From contig NZ_JAUOPD010000005.1 of NCBI RefSeq assembly GCF_030546745.1, positions 124,001 to 188,000 on the forward strand: 64,000 nt of DNA, in the 5' to 3' direction. The notes beneath the pieces are model-generated. The model did no database searches. It was not told the origin of the DNA and saw only the letters and a list, made by a program, of their open reading frames with translations. Source of the DNA: Thalassotalea sp. 1_MG-2023. GTDB lineage: Bacteria > Pseudomonadota > Gammaproteobacteria > Enterobacterales > Alteromonadaceae. Below are positions 28,403-39,477 of the stretch, one piece after another (position 1 is the first letter of the stretch; the number at the start of each line of letters is the position of its first letter). The position numbers were made by a program, and so were the translations under genes.

Positions 28403-31180
28403 TTAATGTTTTATTGATAATTTTGTTAATTTATTTTCCAAATCTGTTAGTTGTTCGGTAGATACTTGCGCTAAAGAGGCTAAACATAAGCGATCTGTAG
28501 CTTGTTTTGATGCGACAATATTATCGTGTAAAAATTGTTTGATATCGTCTTTATTAATACGCAATAGGGTGTCAATTAAGGTTTGTTTTTGGTTGAAATC
28601 AAATTCTTGATTACATATTGCATTCCAAAACCGTTGGCTTTTAATGCGTAAACTAGTGTCTTTTTCTTGTAACTGACTAGCTAGACCTTTCTGTAGATGA
28701 TGCCAATCATCGTCACTCATTTGTTCAATGAGTTCGCCGCTGTTGTTGATAAAGTCATCCATTGCTGAGAGCAAGCTATCAGCATGATGATTTGGTGATT
28801 GTATGTAAAATGCGATACCAGGGTAACGATTGATTGGTACATAGCCAACACCAACTAAATAGCCATATTGTTTCTCAGTGCGCATTTGGTGAAAGAACTG
28901 CGGTGACAGTATTTGGCTAATAATCATGGTCAATGCAACGGTAGTCGTTGCTCGGTCTACCATAGGATAATAAATAACAGCGGCATGATCGTGTTCTGGT
29001 AACGCTAACGGATAATAGAGAGAACCTTGCTGTTGTAGATCTAATACTGGAACCTCTTGTTTAGCATCATTCGATAATTGATTTTTAAACGCTTGTAAGA
29101 TGATTTTTTCAATTGATGTAGCATGTTCACGTTGCCAGTTGCCGTGAATTAACACTTCAATATTTACACGTGTAAAGATAGATTGGCAAAATTGTGTAAA
29201 ATGAGCAAAAGTTGTTTGTTCTAAAGCCGCAGTTAATGATTTAGCATCGGGGTTTTTCGGTTGCATTGTTGCGCTAAGCGCTGAAAATAATTGCGAGATA
29301 GATTTACTGTTTTCGGCGTTATTCCAGTGATTAATCAATTGTTTTTTGATTAAATTAAATTTGTTCTCTTGATATTGAAAGCTTTGTAATTCATTTAATA
29401 ATTGCGCGAGTAACATTTCTTGTTTCTCACTTAAACCTGACAACTGTAAGGTCAATCCACCTTGGTGAGCATATAAGTGGTATTGTATGCCTGCTAGCTC
29501 TGCATCATAGTGCTGTTCGATAACAGACTCGGTATAGAGCTCAACATATAATCGAGTCATTGCAATGGTTTGTGCATTTTCTAACGTTGCTGGTGCGTCA
29601 ATACCAATATAGATATAGCCTTTTGGAACTTTAAATGTTTGGTCTTGTTTGTACCAAAGTGTTAAGCCATCTTGCTGAGAAATTCGCTGGGGTTGTGAGA
29701 ACTTGTCTTGTTGGTTTTCGTACACAATCGGGTTGCCGACAATATAATTATTAACAGAAGGTAACGCTAATGGAAGTTCCTTAGTAACATGTTGCCATTG
29801 GTCAAGCTCACTTTGTGCTATAGGCTCAACATTATAAGGTACCTGATACCAATTAGTTACCTGATTGCCTTGCACTTGCGGGTCAATAACAATAACACGC
29901 ATGTTATTAGGCGAAAGCTTTTCAAGTAAATGTTCGATACTTTTGTTATCCATACCCTCCATCATGTAATCGCCATAGATATAGTCTTCTTCTGGGTAAT
30001 GTTGCATATTGATGACTAACTGGCTGACAGAGTCAATAGGTTTGGTTTTTTCGTGATAATGGAAAGAAAGCTCTGCGATTGCTTTTTTCTCTTGGTAGTA
30101 AAAGTCAGCTAAGGGTGCTTTTTTGATTAAGGAAATATAGAAAAATACTGCATCGATAATATCATTAATATGCTGGGTACCTATATCGGTTAACCGAATA
30201 CTGATATTAAAATCTTTAAAGTTATAGCCATTAATTCCTGAGCCAGCAGTGAGTCCAATTGCCCAATGTTTGTTTTTTAAATAAGACAAAATGCTATTTT
30301 CGCCTTCATGGCCTAATAAATAAGCTAACAATGATTCAGGCTTATGACGATAGTATTGATCGATACTCGGCAGTGCAAAACTAATGATCAATTGTCGTTC
30401 GTTTTTAACCGGTTGAACTTGAATTTTGATGCTTTGATGAGTAGGTAAATATAAGCAAACATTGGGTAAGCTAGGCGGTAATGTATTCGCTGAAATACCA
30501 GTAAAATACTGTGTCGCGAATGCCTGTAGCTCATCTATCGTTTGTGGGCCTTCTAATACTAATGTCATCGCTTTTGCGTTGTAATATTGCTGGAAGAATT
30601 CGTCAACTTCATCACGTAATGAGCGATTTTCTTTGTCAGAAAGCGTTTCAGTATTGCCCACTGAAAATTTTGAAAAAGGGTGTTCAGGGTTAATCGTTGC
30701 TTTATGTACGTCATAAAGACGACGAATATCATCTTTTAGTTTTAGCTTAAATTCTGCGTCAATGTTTTTACGTTCTTTATTGACGAACTCTTCTGACAGT
30801 AGTGGTGCTATAAAAAACTGACTAAACCTATCTAAGGCTTGTTCAAAATGTGTGTGGTGAATGTCAAAAAAGAAACAGGTATGTTCTGTAGCGGTCCAAG
30901 CATTATTAGAGCCACCATATTGACTAATAAATTTTTGATATTCACTACCGTCAGGGTATTTTTCTGTGCCAAGAAATAGCATATGTTCAAGAAAATGCGC
31001 CATACCTTGACGATCGTCAGGATCACTAAAATGCCCTACGTTTACAGCAAGGGCAGCAGCGGATTTCTTAGATTCCTTGTGATGAACAAGTAACACTCGC
31101 AGACCATTTTCTAAAGTGATAGCTGAGTATGTCTTATGATCATTTGGACTTTGTTTCAAAACCTGCTCCGAGCTTACCAA
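28403..31180 (-). CDS. M16-family zinc metallopeptidase (insulinase/pitrilysin type)
   Basis: A 925-residue peptidase of the insulin-degrading enzyme / protease III group. The inverted zinc motif HxxEH is HFLEH in GMAHFLEHMLFLGTEKYP, with the third ligand in the downstream NKERKNIDAEFKLKLKD. Four-domain length is typical. The first residues show no signal peptide, unlike E. coli PtrA, so it is probably cytoplasmic. It degrades small peptides; the substrate is unknown. Confidence 0.92.
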   Translation of the reverse strand: MVSSEQVLKQSPNDHKTYSAITLENGLRVLLVHHKESKKSAAALAVNVGHFSDPDDRQGMAHFLEHMLFLGTEKYPDGSEYQKFISQYGGSNNAWTATEHTCFFFDIHHTHFEQALDRFSQFFIAPLLSEEFVNKERKNIDAEFKLKLKDDIRRLYDVHKATINPEHPFSKFSVGNTETLSDKENRSLRDEVDEFFQQYYNAKAMTLVLEGPQTIDELQAFATQYFTGISANTLPPSLPNVCLYLPTHQSIKIQVQPVKNERQLIISFALPSIDQYYRHKPESLLAYLLGHEGENSILSYLKNKHWAIGLTAGSGINGYNFKDFNISIRLTDIGTQHINDIIDAVFFYISLIKKAPLADFYYQEKKAIAELSFHYHEKTKPIDSVSQLVINMQHYPEEDYIYGDYMMEGMDNKSIEHLLEKLSPNNMRVIVIDPQVQGNQVTNWYQVPYNVEPIAQSELDQWQHVTKELPLALPSVNNYIVGNPIVYENQQDKFSQPQRISQQDGLTLWYKQDQTFKVPKGYIYIGIDAPATLENAQTIAMTRLYVELYTESVIEQHYDAELAGIQYHLYAHQGGLTLQLSGLSEKQEMLLAQLLNELQSFQYQENKFNLIKKQLINHWNNAENSKSISQLFSALSATMQPKNPDAKSLTAALEQTTFAHFTQFCQSIFTRVNIEVLIHGNWQREHATSIEKIILQAFKNQLSNDAKQEVPVLDLQQQGSLYYPLALPEHDHAAVIYYPMVDRATTTVALTMIISQILSPQFFHQMRTEKQYGYLVGVGYVPINRYPGIAFYIQSPNHHADSLLSAMDDFINNSGELIEQMSDDDWHHLQKGLASQLQEKDTSLRIKSQRFWNAICNQEFDFNQKQTLIDTLLRINKDDIKQFLHDNIVASKQATDRLCLASLAQVSTEQLTDLENKLTKLSIKH

Positions 31181-31350
31181 AAAGTGCTTCGTTTAAACGT
31201 ACAACATCATGACTATTTTCTTCTAAATTACCCTATGGAATAAGTTGAGTCCATTTTATTCTTAACTGATGTTATAACAATGTCTCGTATTCCTTTACTA
31301 TAGCGCCAATTTATTATTTCTCTTATATTTTTAACGGCTTGGTAGAAGTT

Positions 31351-31827
31351 ATGCAGCTATATGTTATGCGCCATGGTCAAGCAAGTGCACGTGCAGCAAG
31401 TGATGCCGAAAGGGCATTAACAGAACAAGGGCACTTAGAAGCCAAATTAATGGCCAAATGGCTTAATGATAACAATATTGTTTTCGACCAAGTTTTTGTG
31501 AGTCCCTTTGAGCGAGCGCAGCAAACGGCCAGTACTTTAATGTCAGCTGTTAGCCATTCCGCCCCCATAGCAACAATTGATATTATTACTCCTTCTGGCG
31601 ACGCTAGAGAAGTGCATGATTATATTGATGGTGTCTGTCAGGCCGATAAGCTGGAAAATGTATTGATTATTTCTCACATGCCGCTGGTAAGCTATTTAGT
31701 TGATGAGTTAACCTTTGATACAATTGCGCCTTTATTTGCCACTGCCGCAATCGCCGAAATTAATTATGATAAGCAAAAAATGAAGGGGGATTTAACTCGA
31801 CATGTTGCCCCTTATGATCTTTGTTAA
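31351..31827 (+). CDS. sixA: Phosphohistidine phosphatase SixA
   Basis: A 158-residue histidine phosphatase that removes phosphate from phosphohistidine in phosphorelay or PTS proteins. The catalytic RHG is in MQLYVMRHGQ at the N-terminus and the second histidine in VLIISHMPLV. The ATG at 31351 was chosen, because the conserved N-terminus begins there; a TTG at 31339 would add four residues. It is convergent with smrB. Confidence 0.92.
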   Translation: MQLYVMRHGQASARAASDAERALTEQGHLEAKLMAKWLNDNNIVFDQVFVSPFERAQQTASTLMSAVSHSAPIATIDIITPSGDAREVHDYIDGVCQADKLENVLIISHMPLVSYLVDELTFDTIAPLFATAAIAEINYDKQKMKGDLTRHVAPYDLC

Positions 31828-31858
31828 TGCTTAATTTATTTCTTTAAAGTAAATACGG

Positions 31859-32407
31859 TTAATCTTCTTTGAGCATCAGTTTATCGTGAATATCGAGTAA
31901 CACTAATAAGGCCCCATCACCGCCAAATTCAAGGGGGGCCTGATGAAAAGCAATGACATCTGGATGTTGTACAAGCCAATGCGGTACTTTATTTTTCAAT
32001 ATTTTTGCTCCTACGCCGTGTACAATACAAACACATTGAACATGTTCTTTTTGGCTGGCATACAAAAGTGCGGCAATTTCTTGTTTCGCCTGATGTTGAG
32101 CTAAACCGTGCAAATCTAAAATAAGCTCTGGGCGGTAAACGCCTCGCCTTAGGTTTTTCGCTTCGTAGGCACTGTCACCATCACGTACATACTTCATTGG
32201 TCCTTGTGTGGTCAAATTTGGTTCAAATTCGTCTGAGAAATGAAAGCTAGCAAGCTGTTTTTCTACTTTTTCTTTAAGAATAGTGCTCTGGGGCTTGATG
32301 GATTTTTTTTGTGGGTGTATCTTGTCGTGCACCATAGGTTTTACCTTACCTATAGCGTCTTTAAATAATTGTTTTTCTTGTGGCGAAAGAGCATCTTTAA
32401 ATTTCAT
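31859..32407 (-). CDS. smrB: Ribosome-rescue endonuclease SmrB
   Basis: A 182-residue Smr-domain protein. The domain has LDLHGLAQHQAKQEI, VCIVHGVGAKILKNKVP and LEFGGDGALLVLL. SmrB cuts mRNA between collided ribosomes. It is divergent from prmB with a 75-base shared promoter region, a common arrangement in gammaproteobacteria. Confidence 0.94.
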   Translation of the reverse strand: MKFKDALSPQEKQLFKDAIGKVKPMVHDKIHPQKKSIKPQSTILKEKVEKQLASFHFSDEFEPNLTTQGPMKYVRDGDSAYEAKNLRRGVYRPELILDLHGLAQHQAKQEIAALLYASQKEHVQCVCIVHGVGAKILKNKVPHWLVQHPDVIAFHQAPLEFGGDGALLVLLDIHDKLMLKED

Positions 32408-32482
32408 AGGTGAAGTCTAAAAATATCGGCTGTGAATAACAAGTAAAACCTTATAGTATTCGGAAATTAACAGGGGAGTTGA

Positions 32483-33421
32483 GTGACTCAACAACATCAA
32501 GAATTAGCAAAGCAGTTGTTCACCTTGGGTGACTTTGTGCGGTTTGCAGCCAGTGAGTTTAATCGTGCAGACTTATTTTTTGGCCATGGCAACGATAACG
32601 CATGGGATGAAGCGATCACCCTTATGATGTTTGCTGTCGAGTTACCCTCGCATTTAACTGAGCATATTATGCAATGTCGCTTAACTCAGGATGAAAAACT
32701 GGCTTGTTTGGCGTTGATTGAGCAGCGAATAGAGCAACAAGTACCAGCGGCTTACATTACCAATCAAGCCTATTTTGCCGGCTTACCGTTTTATGTTGAT
32801 GAACGAACATTAGTGCCACGTTCGCCGATTGCAGAGTGGATTGAAAAGCGTTTCTTCCCTTTAATCGCTAAAGAAAAAGCAGTGCACCGCATTCTTGATT
32901 TGTGTACTGGCAGTGGTTGTATTGCAATAGCATGTGCTCATTACTTTCCAGAGGCAGAAGTTGATGCTTTAGATTTATCGGTTGATGCGCTGAATGTTGC
33001 GCAAATCAATATTGAAAATCATGGGTTAACTGAACAAGTTATTCCAATTCAATCTGATATTTTTACTTCTGTTGAAGCGCTTAAATATGATTTAATTGTT
33101 ACCAACCCACCTTATGTTGACCAACAAGATGTTGATAGTCTTCCTGCTGAGTTCACACACGAGCCTGAAATGGGTTTAGGAAGTGGGCCAGATGGTTTAG
33201 ACATTACCCGAGTAATACTTGCTCAAGCGGCGCAACATTTAACTGAAGACGGATTATTAATTTGTGAAGTGGGTAATTCACAAGTGCACTTAGAAGCTGT
33301 TTACCCAGAGGTTGGTTTTCAATGGCTCACCTTTGAAAGGGGCGGGCACGGCGTGTTTTGTTTAAGCAAAGCACAATTACAACAACACCAAGAAATTTTT
33401 AATCAGCGAGTGAAACGTTAA
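32483..33421 (+). CDS. prmB: 50S ribosomal protein L3 glutamine methyltransferase PrmB
   Basis: A 312-residue SAM-dependent N5-glutamine methyltransferase for ribosomal protein L3. The SAM loop is [12 protein letters not shown] and the catalytic motif is VTNPPYVD. The start is a GTG after GGGGAG. It is followed at two bases by aroC, the usual prmB-aroC pair. Confidence 0.95.
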   Translation: MTQQHQELAKQLFTLGDFVRFAASEFNRADLFFGHGNDNAWDEAITLMMFAVELPSHLTEHIMQCRLTQDEKLACLALIEQRIEQQVPAAYITNQAYFAGLPFYVDERTLVPRSPIAEWIEKRFFPLIAKEKAVHRILDLCTGSGCIAIACAHYFPEAEVDALDLSVDALNVAQINIENHGLTEQVIPIQSDIFTSVEALKYDLIVTNPPYVDQQDVDSLPAEFTHEPEMGLGSGPDGLDITRVILAQAAQHLTEDGLLICEVGNSQVHLEAVYPEVGFQWLTFERGGHGVFCLSKAQLQQHQEIFNQRVKR

Positions 33422-33423
33422 GT

Positions 33424-34521
33424 ATGTCTGGAAATACGTTTGGTAAATTATTTACAGTTACCACCTATGGTGAAAGCCATGGTTTAGGTTTGGGCGCCAT
33501 TATTGATGGCTGCCCTCCAGGGCTTGAAATATCTGAAGAAGATTTGCAGATCGATTTAGATCGTCGTCGACCTGGTACATCTCGATATACAACAGCAAGA
33601 CGTGAAGCTGATGAAGTAAAAATAATGTCTGGTGTTTTTGAAGGTAAAACCACAGGAACACCTATAGGCTTAATGATTGAAAATACTGATCAGCGCTCTA
33701 AAGACTACGGTAATATAGCTCAATCGTTTCGACCTGGTCATGCTGATTATACGTATTCACAAAAGTATGGTTTGCGAGATTACCGAGGCGGTGGTCGTTC
33801 TTCAGCACGTGAAACAGCAATGCGTGTTGCCGCAGGTGCAATTGCTAAGAAGTACTTAAAGCAAAAGTTTGGTATTGAAATTAACGGCTGCGTGACACAA
33901 ATTGGTGATGTCGTCGCTGAGCAATATAATTGGAATACTGTTGAAGATAATCCTTTTTTCTTTCCTGATGAAAGCAAGCTGACACAGCTTGACGAGTTAC
34001 TCCGATCGATTATTAAACAAAAAGACTCAATAGGTGCCAAAGTGACGGTTGTTGCGAAGAATGTACCAGTTGGTCTTGGTGAACCCATTTTTGATCGCTT
34101 AGACGCTGATATTGCGCATGCAATGATGGGAATTAATGCCGTGAAAGGCGTGGAAGTGGGCGATGGCTTTGCTGTTGTTAATCAAAAAGGCTCGGAACAC
34201 CGAGATGAATTAACGCCAGAAGGCTTTGCAACGAATCATGCTGGCGGTGTGTTAGGTGGGATTTCTTCTGGGCAACCCGTTGTGGCACATTTAGCGTTAA
34301 AGCCAACATCAAGTATTGGTGTTAGTGGCAATACCATCGATGTTGAAGGCAATGCTGCAGAGATAATTACTAAAGGGCGACATGATCCTTGTGTAGGCAT
34401 TCGTGCTGTACCTATCGCAGAGGCTATGTTGGCATTAACATTAATGGATCATTTCTTACGTCATCGTGGCCAAAACGCAGATGCTATCTGCACAACACCT
34501 AAAATTTCAGGTGAACGATAA
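33424..34521 (+). CDS. aroC: Chorismate synthase AroC
   Basis: A 365-residue enzyme that converts 5-enolpyruvylshikimate-3-phosphate to chorismate, the last shikimate step, using reduced FMN. The N-terminus [18 protein letters not shown] and the signatures [20 protein letters not shown] and GGISSGQP are conserved. It is co-transcribed with prmB and probably the following transporter. Confidence 0.97.
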   Translation: MSGNTFGKLFTVTTYGESHGLGLGAIIDGCPPGLEISEEDLQIDLDRRRPGTSRYTTARREADEVKIMSGVFEGKTTGTPIGLMIENTDQRSKDYGNIAQSFRPGHADYTYSQKYGLRDYRGGGRSSARETAMRVAAGAIAKKYLKQKFGIEINGCVTQIGDVVAEQYNWNTVEDNPFFFPDESKLTQLDELLRSIIKQKDSIGAKVTVVAKNVPVGLGEPIFDRLDADIAHAMMGINAVKGVEVGDGFAVVNQKGSEHRDELTPEGFATNHAGGVLGGISSGQPVVAHLALKPTSSIGVSGNTIDVEGNAAEIITKGRHDPCVGIRAVPIAEAMLALTLMDHFLRHRGQNADAICTTPKISGER

Positions 34522-34548
34522 CCGCATATTCGTGGTGTAGTAACAGCA

Positions 34549-35718
34549 ATGTCACTTTCACCACGCTTTCTTACTTTTTCATTTAGTTACTTTGCATATT
34601 TTGCCATTGTAGGGTTAGTCGTGCCTTATTTAGGCGTATTTCTTGATGGTAAAGGCTTCAATTCTGGTGATATTGGCGAGCTGATTGCGATTTTTACCGC
34701 CACGAAAATTATTGGTCCAACACTATGGGCAAATGCCGCAGATAAATCGGGTAAGCTTAGGTTCATTATTCAATTAGGAGCTGGCTTATCTCTGGCATTA
34801 TTTTCGCTATTATTTTGGGTTGAGGGTTATTGGCCTATCGCTTTTGTCTTAGGAATTTTTAGTTTATTTTGGACCGCTATTCAGCCACAGCTTGAAGTGA
34901 TGACTTTAGTGAGCGTTAGACGTAACGCCAATATCTATTCACGTATACGTTTATGGGGCAGTATAGGGTTTATTATTTCGGTGATTATTGCTGGCGAGTT
35001 GTTGGTGGAGAGTCATCCGGATGTATTCGTTACTTTAGGCTGGAGTATTTTATTAGCGTTGTTTATCTCGAGCCTATTACTTAAGCAGCCAAAGATCAAT
35101 ATAAAACCTAATGCTCAGCGCGTATCAATTTTCCCTAAATTAATTGAACGTAATTTTATTTTATTTTTTGTTGCAGGCTTATTATTACAAATTAGTTTCG
35201 GCCCTTATTATAGCTTCTTCGCGCTTTATCTTCGTGATTTATCATACCCTAGTATGGCAATTGGTGCTTATATTGGCTTGGGTGCTGTTGCTGAAATTGG
35301 TATTTTTATAATCGCAGGGCGATTGTATTATTTGTTTGGCCCTAAGGTGTTGTTAGCAGTCAGTATTTTTTTAACTGCTCTTCGATGGTATGCCACAGGT
35401 CACTGGGCTGATAGCGCGATAATTTTGTTTTTTGTTCAACTGTTACATGCTGCTAGTTTTGGGCTATATCACACTGCTTCCATTCAATATTTACAGCAAC
35501 ACTTCTCAATTCAAGAGCAGAATCGAGCTCAAGCGATTTATATTGCTGGCGTTTATGGGATCGGGGGAGCATTAGGGGCATTTTTATCGGGTATCTTTTG
35601 GTTAGATGGTGAAGGTTCAATGTTATCATTTGAGTTGGCAGCGATTACTTGTTTGATGGCAGGTGGGTTAGCTTGCTTGATGAAACCTCATAAAAATTCT
35701 AATGCGATATCAACCTAG
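34549..35718 (+). CDS. MFS transporter (MFS_1-like / HcaT-type)
   Basis: A 389-residue membrane protein with about 12 hydrophobic segments. The start MSLSPRFLTFSFSYFAYFAIVG resembles 3-phenylpropionate/nucleoside-type MFS members. Genes of this group often follow aroC in Alteromonadales. The substrate is unknown. Confidence 0.85.
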   Translation: MSLSPRFLTFSFSYFAYFAIVGLVVPYLGVFLDGKGFNSGDIGELIAIFTATKIIGPTLWANAADKSGKLRFIIQLGAGLSLALFSLLFWVEGYWPIAFVLGIFSLFWTAIQPQLEVMTLVSVRRNANIYSRIRLWGSIGFIISVIIAGELLVESHPDVFVTLGWSILLALFISSLLLKQPKINIKPNAQRVSIFPKLIERNFILFFVAGLLLQISFGPYYSFFALYLRDLSYPSMAIGAYIGLGAVAEIGIFIIAGRLYYLFGPKVLLAVSIFLTALRWYATGHWADSAIILFFVQLLHAASFGLYHTASIQYLQQHFSIQEQNRAQAIYIAGVYGIGGALGAFLSGIFWLDGEGSMLSFELAAITCLMAGGLACLMKPHKNSNAIST

Positions 35719-35917
35719 TAACAGCTATTCATAATAATGCTTTTTTGCCTGTTTAATATTGGGGTAAAGCGATAACTGAATCGAATTTAGTCGGCTGTTA
35801 ATACTCGATTTATTTGTCAAACTGCGACATTTTGCCACATTCCTAAACCTAACATTATCGGATAAAGTTCCTTCAGTAATAGATAAGATAATATCATGCG
35901 GTATGAAGGATACTTAA

Positions 35918-38002
35918 ATGCAAACAGTGAAGCAGTCATCAATGGTAATGGGCATAGGATTGCTCATTAGTTGCACTTTTCAGGTAAACAGCACTGAACG
36001 TTCTACAGATAAAATTTCCTTAAAAGACCTTGAGCGTATAGAAGTTCAAGGACAGCAAAAAAAATTACTGATTGAATCTGAAGCCGCATTAATTCCTGGT
36101 GGTGTCAGCCTTGTAAACGGAGATGATTTATATCAACGTAATGTTGCAAATTTAGCAGATATGCTTCGTTATGTGCCAGGTATGTGGGTAGCCAGTGGCT
36201 CAACAGGAGATTCTACGTTTTTTTCCAGTCGAGGTTCAAACCTTGATGCTACAAGTTATGATGGCAATGGTATTAAATTGTTGCAAGATGGTTTGCCTGT
36301 TACCGCTGCTGATGGTAATAATCATAATCGTGCAGTTGATCCACTAAGCGCTCGCTACGCTGTTGTTGCTCGAGGTGCTAACGCATTAGCTTACGGGGCG
36401 AGTACCTTAGGCGGAGCTATTGATTTTATCACTCCTACTGCGCATGATATTCAATCACCTGAGATCTACTTAAACCTTGGAAGTCATGGGCATTTTCAAG
36501 GGCGGTTCACCGCTAGCACTGTCGTTGATCAATTTGATGGGCTAATCACCGTTGAAAAGAAAATGTCCGATGGCTTTAGAGAGCATCAACAGCAACGTAG
36601 AGAAGGGCTTTATGCCAATGCTGGTTGGGTATTTGATGATAAAGTAAAAACCCGTTTTTACGCGACTTATATTCACAATGACCAAGAATTACCAGGTGCG
36701 TTATCCCAACATCAATTTAACGATGATCCGTACCAAGGAAACCCGTCATCAATAGCAGGACACTACCAACATGACGTTGAAACCTGGCGACTGGCAAATA
36801 TTACTGACTGGCAGTTAAGTAAAGATAGCAGGTTATCAGTAGGTATTTCTTATGAAGAGCAGGCGTTGTATCACCCGATTGTTGAAAACCCATATTTTAG
36901 CTTATTGATAGACACAGACCAGCATACCTTGGGAACCTCAGTTCGATATCAAACTACGTTTAATAATCATGATTTACTGTTAGGGCTTAACTATGGAAAA
37001 ACGACGGTAGAAGGCGGCAATTATCGTCAATCGGCAGGTATTCGCAAAGACATTAGTACGGTTGTTGATAATAACGCTGATAGCGTAGAGCTTTTCTTGT
37101 TAGATCGCTGGCAATTTGCCGCTGACTGGAAGCTTATTTATGGCTTACAGTTTGTTTCTGCGACGCGAGAAGTACGAAATACAAATGTTACTAATAATGC
37201 CTTTTATAACCCGAATGAAGATTATCAACGGGTAAACCCTCGAGTGGGGATTATTTATCAGTTATCAGCTGACAGTGAGTTGTTTGCTAATGTGAGCCGA
37301 TTGTACGAACCGCCAACAACGTATGAATTGGAAGATGATGCTAGCCAAGACAGTAAAGCATTAGCAGCCATGAACGGCGATGTTATCGAATTTGGCTCTC
37401 GAGGTCATATAATGTTGAATAAGCTTGATCAATGGCGTTGGGAATTAGCGTTTTATTATGGCAAGTTAAACGATGAAATTTTGTCAATTGATGATCCCAT
37501 GGCACCGGGCACAAGTTTATCCACCAATGTGGAGCGTACTATCCACGCAGGTGTAGAAGCTATGGTTGGCGGCAGCTTTTCTATTGATAACGCAGGTGAA
37601 CATGTTATCGAACCCGTTTTAAGTGTGACACTAAATGACTTTTCTTTTGATGATGATGCCAATTACCATAATAATAAGTTACCGGTTGCACCTGATTATG
37701 CCGTCAAAGGTGAAGTCATATATCGGCATGCCAATGGCTTTTTTGCAGGGCCTACATTCGATTTTGTTGATGGACGATACGCAGACTTTACTAATACTTA
37801 TCACATAGATAGTTATCATTTGCTGGGTTTTAGAGCTGGCTTTTCAAGGGATCGTTGGGAATTTTTTGCTGAGCTTAGAAATATCACGGATCAAGAATAT
37901 GTATCCGTATTTAGTGTTAAAGATACCACTGCACCAGAAGCAGAGATTTTACAAGCTGGCGAACCACGTTCTGTATATGCTGGCATAAAATATCGCTTTT
38001 AA
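35918..38002 (+). CDS. TonB-dependent receptor, siderophore or metal-chelate type
   Basis: A 694-residue outer-membrane receptor. After a signal peptide (to about residue 27) come a TonB-box region (LERIEVQGQQKK), a plug domain (VANLADMLRYVPGMWV, GANALAYGASTLGGAIDFITPT) and a 22-strand-type barrel ending in YAGIKYRF. It is followed at 36 bases by a PepSY membrane protein, a pairing common in iron-siderophore uptake loci. No convincing Fur box was found upstream. Confidence 0.88.
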   Translation: MQTVKQSSMVMGIGLLISCTFQVNSTERSTDKISLKDLERIEVQGQQKKLLIESEAALIPGGVSLVNGDDLYQRNVANLADMLRYVPGMWVASGSTGDSTFFSSRGSNLDATSYDGNGIKLLQDGLPVTAADGNNHNRAVDPLSARYAVVARGANALAYGASTLGGAIDFITPTAHDIQSPEIYLNLGSHGHFQGRFTASTVVDQFDGLITVEKKMSDGFREHQQQRREGLYANAGWVFDDKVKTRFYATYIHNDQELPGALSQHQFNDDPYQGNPSSIAGHYQHDVETWRLANITDWQLSKDSRLSVGISYEEQALYHPIVENPYFSLLIDTDQHTLGTSVRYQTTFNNHDLLLGLNYGKTTVEGGNYRQSAGIRKDISTVVDNNADSVELFLLDRWQFAADWKLIYGLQFVSATREVRNTNVTNNAFYNPNEDYQRVNPRVGIIYQLSADSELFANVSRLYEPPTTYELEDDASQDSKALAAMNGDVIEFGSRGHIMLNKLDQWRWELAFYYGKLNDEILSIDDPMAPGTSLSTNVERTIHAGVEAMVGGSFSIDNAGEHVIEPVLSVTLNDFSFDDDANYHNNKLPVAPDYAVKGEVIYRHANGFFAGPTFDFVDGRYADFTNTYHIDSYHLLGFRAGFSRDRWEFFAELRNITDQEYVSVFSVKDTTAPEAEILQAGEPRSVYAGIKYRF

Positions 38003-38038
38003 TCAAGACTCAAAATTTATGTTGTTAGGGAGTAGGGG

Positions 38039-39409
38039 ATGACCACAGATACTGCAGCCTTGGAAAATCGTAGTAAGCGTTATAAAGCGGTTTGGCGATG
38101 GCACTTTTACGCGGGGCTTATGGTGATCCCTGTTTTAATGTTATTAACCATTTCAGGTTTGGGGATGTTAATAGCAAAACCGATTGATGATGCGTTAAAC
38201 CAACATTTATTGGTGATTGAAGCCCAAGAGAAAAGGCTGGCTGACTCAGTGTTACTGGGTAACGTTAAAGAACATTATCAGCATGATATGGTAACTTTGT
38301 ATATTCCTGCTCAAGTTGAAAATGCATCAGCAGTATTTTCATTAAAGCCTGCACATGCTCAGGGGCATGGTGGTCATAACCCCGAAAGCTTATTGGTTTA
38401 TGTTAATCCGTATACAGGAAAAATATTAGGTGATAGAGCCTCATCAGATTCTTGGTACAACACGGTCAAGACGTTACACGGCTCAATATATTTAGGTGAC
38501 ACGGGTGATTTAATCATTGAAATTACCGCTGGTTTTGCAGTACTTCTTATTGTTACTGGTTTATATTTAGCTTGGCCGGGGCAAGGTTGGCAAACATTAT
38601 TACCCCCACGAAGGCTTAAATCGCGTGCAGATTGGCGACAATTGCACAGAACTATTGGTTGGTTTATTGCTATTCCACTTTTCTTCTTTTTAATGTCAGG
38701 GTTAGCCTGGACAAATATTTGGGGAGGGAAATTCGTTCAACCCTGGAACTCGGTAATAGGCACCAATTACAATGCGAGTGAAGTTACCCATAGTTCGTTA
38801 AATGATCAAGGAGCACATCGTGTGCCTTGGGCATTAGAACAAACGGCGTTACCTCAATCACATGGCGATCTTAATAAACTAACCCTTGATGATGTAACTA
38901 AGTTTGCACAAGAGCATGGTTTTAAGGGGTTCAGAGTACACTTACCGCAAGGGCATCATAGTGTGTGGACCATATCAGCAACAACCATGGCAGGCGATAT
39001 TACTAACCCTTTAGGTGATAATATTGTTCACCTTGAACCTAGTAATGGACAAGTATTAGCGAATATTTCATTTAGTGATTATTCGGCAATAGGTAAGGCG
39101 ATGGCTGCATTTATTCCGTTTCACGAAGGAAACCTTGGGCTATGGAATTGGCTGTTAAATATCGTGTTAGTGGTGATTATTTTTATGTTGATGGTGTCAG
39201 GACTTGTCATGTGGTTTAAAAGACAGCGTCAAAAATCGTTTAGCGTAAACGCCCCTAAAGCTGCTAAACAACAAGGTAGAAATGTTATATTGATAATGTG
39301 TTTACTTTCGCTGTGTTTTCCGATGACGGCCGCAGCGTTACTTTGTATTATTCTGATCGACTGGCTTATTACTGCGCGTTTAGTTTTTTGGAATAGTGTC
39401 ATTAAATAG
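38039..39409 (+). CDS. PepSY-domain inner-membrane protein (siderophore-utilisation type)
   Basis: A 456-residue protein with four main transmembrane segments (about residues 20-45, 160-180, 205-230, 370-395) and further hydrophobic segments at the C-terminus. PepSY signatures include WRWHFYAGL, VNPYTGKILG and LHGSIYLGD. This family is thought to reduce ferric chelates in the periplasm, and it is paired with the TonB receptor just upstream. A GGAGTAGGGG ribosome-binding region lies just before the ATG. Its end faces the original lipA 3' end, now separated from lipA by a transposon. Confidence 0.87.
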   Translation: MTTDTAALENRSKRYKAVWRWHFYAGLMVIPVLMLLTISGLGMLIAKPIDDALNQHLLVIEAQEKRLADSVLLGNVKEHYQHDMVTLYIPAQVENASAVFSLKPAHAQGHGGHNPESLLVYVNPYTGKILGDRASSDSWYNTVKTLHGSIYLGDTGDLIIEITAGFAVLLIVTGLYLAWPGQGWQTLLPPRRLKSRADWRQLHRTIGWFIAIPLFFFLMSGLAWTNIWGGKFVQPWNSVIGTNYNASEVTHSSLNDQGAHRVPWALEQTALPQSHGDLNKLTLDDVTKFAQEHGFKGFRVHLPQGHHSVWTISATTMAGDITNPLGDNIVHLEPSNGQVLANISFSDYSAIGKAMAAFIPFHEGNLGLWNWLLNIVLVVIIFMLMVSGLVMWFKRQRQKSFSVNAPKAAKQQGRNVILIMCLLSLCFPMTAAALLCIILIDWLITARLVFWNSVIK

Positions 39410-39431
39410 CGAAATGAACTCTGATTTACCT

Positions 39432-39468
39432 TGTGACGTCAAAGCGGATATCCACCGTTGACGTCACA
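39432..39468. terminator. Original lipA 3' hairpin, stranded by the transposon
   Basis: Perfect 11-bp inverted repeat TGTGACGTCAA / TTGACGTCACA. Before insertion it lay about 10 bases past the lipA stop, between the convergent PepSY gene and lipA. It has no T-run, so factor-independent termination is likely weak. Confidence 0.6.
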
Positions 39469-39477
39469 TCGGTGTGT

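Noticed and set aside
35869-35910. Fur box and a ribosome-binding-site hairpin before the TonB receptor at 35918
   Set aside because: GATAAGATAATATCAT resembles a Fur site only with wrong spacing, and the TCCTTCA/TGAAGGA pairing needs a 28-base loop; neither is convincing.
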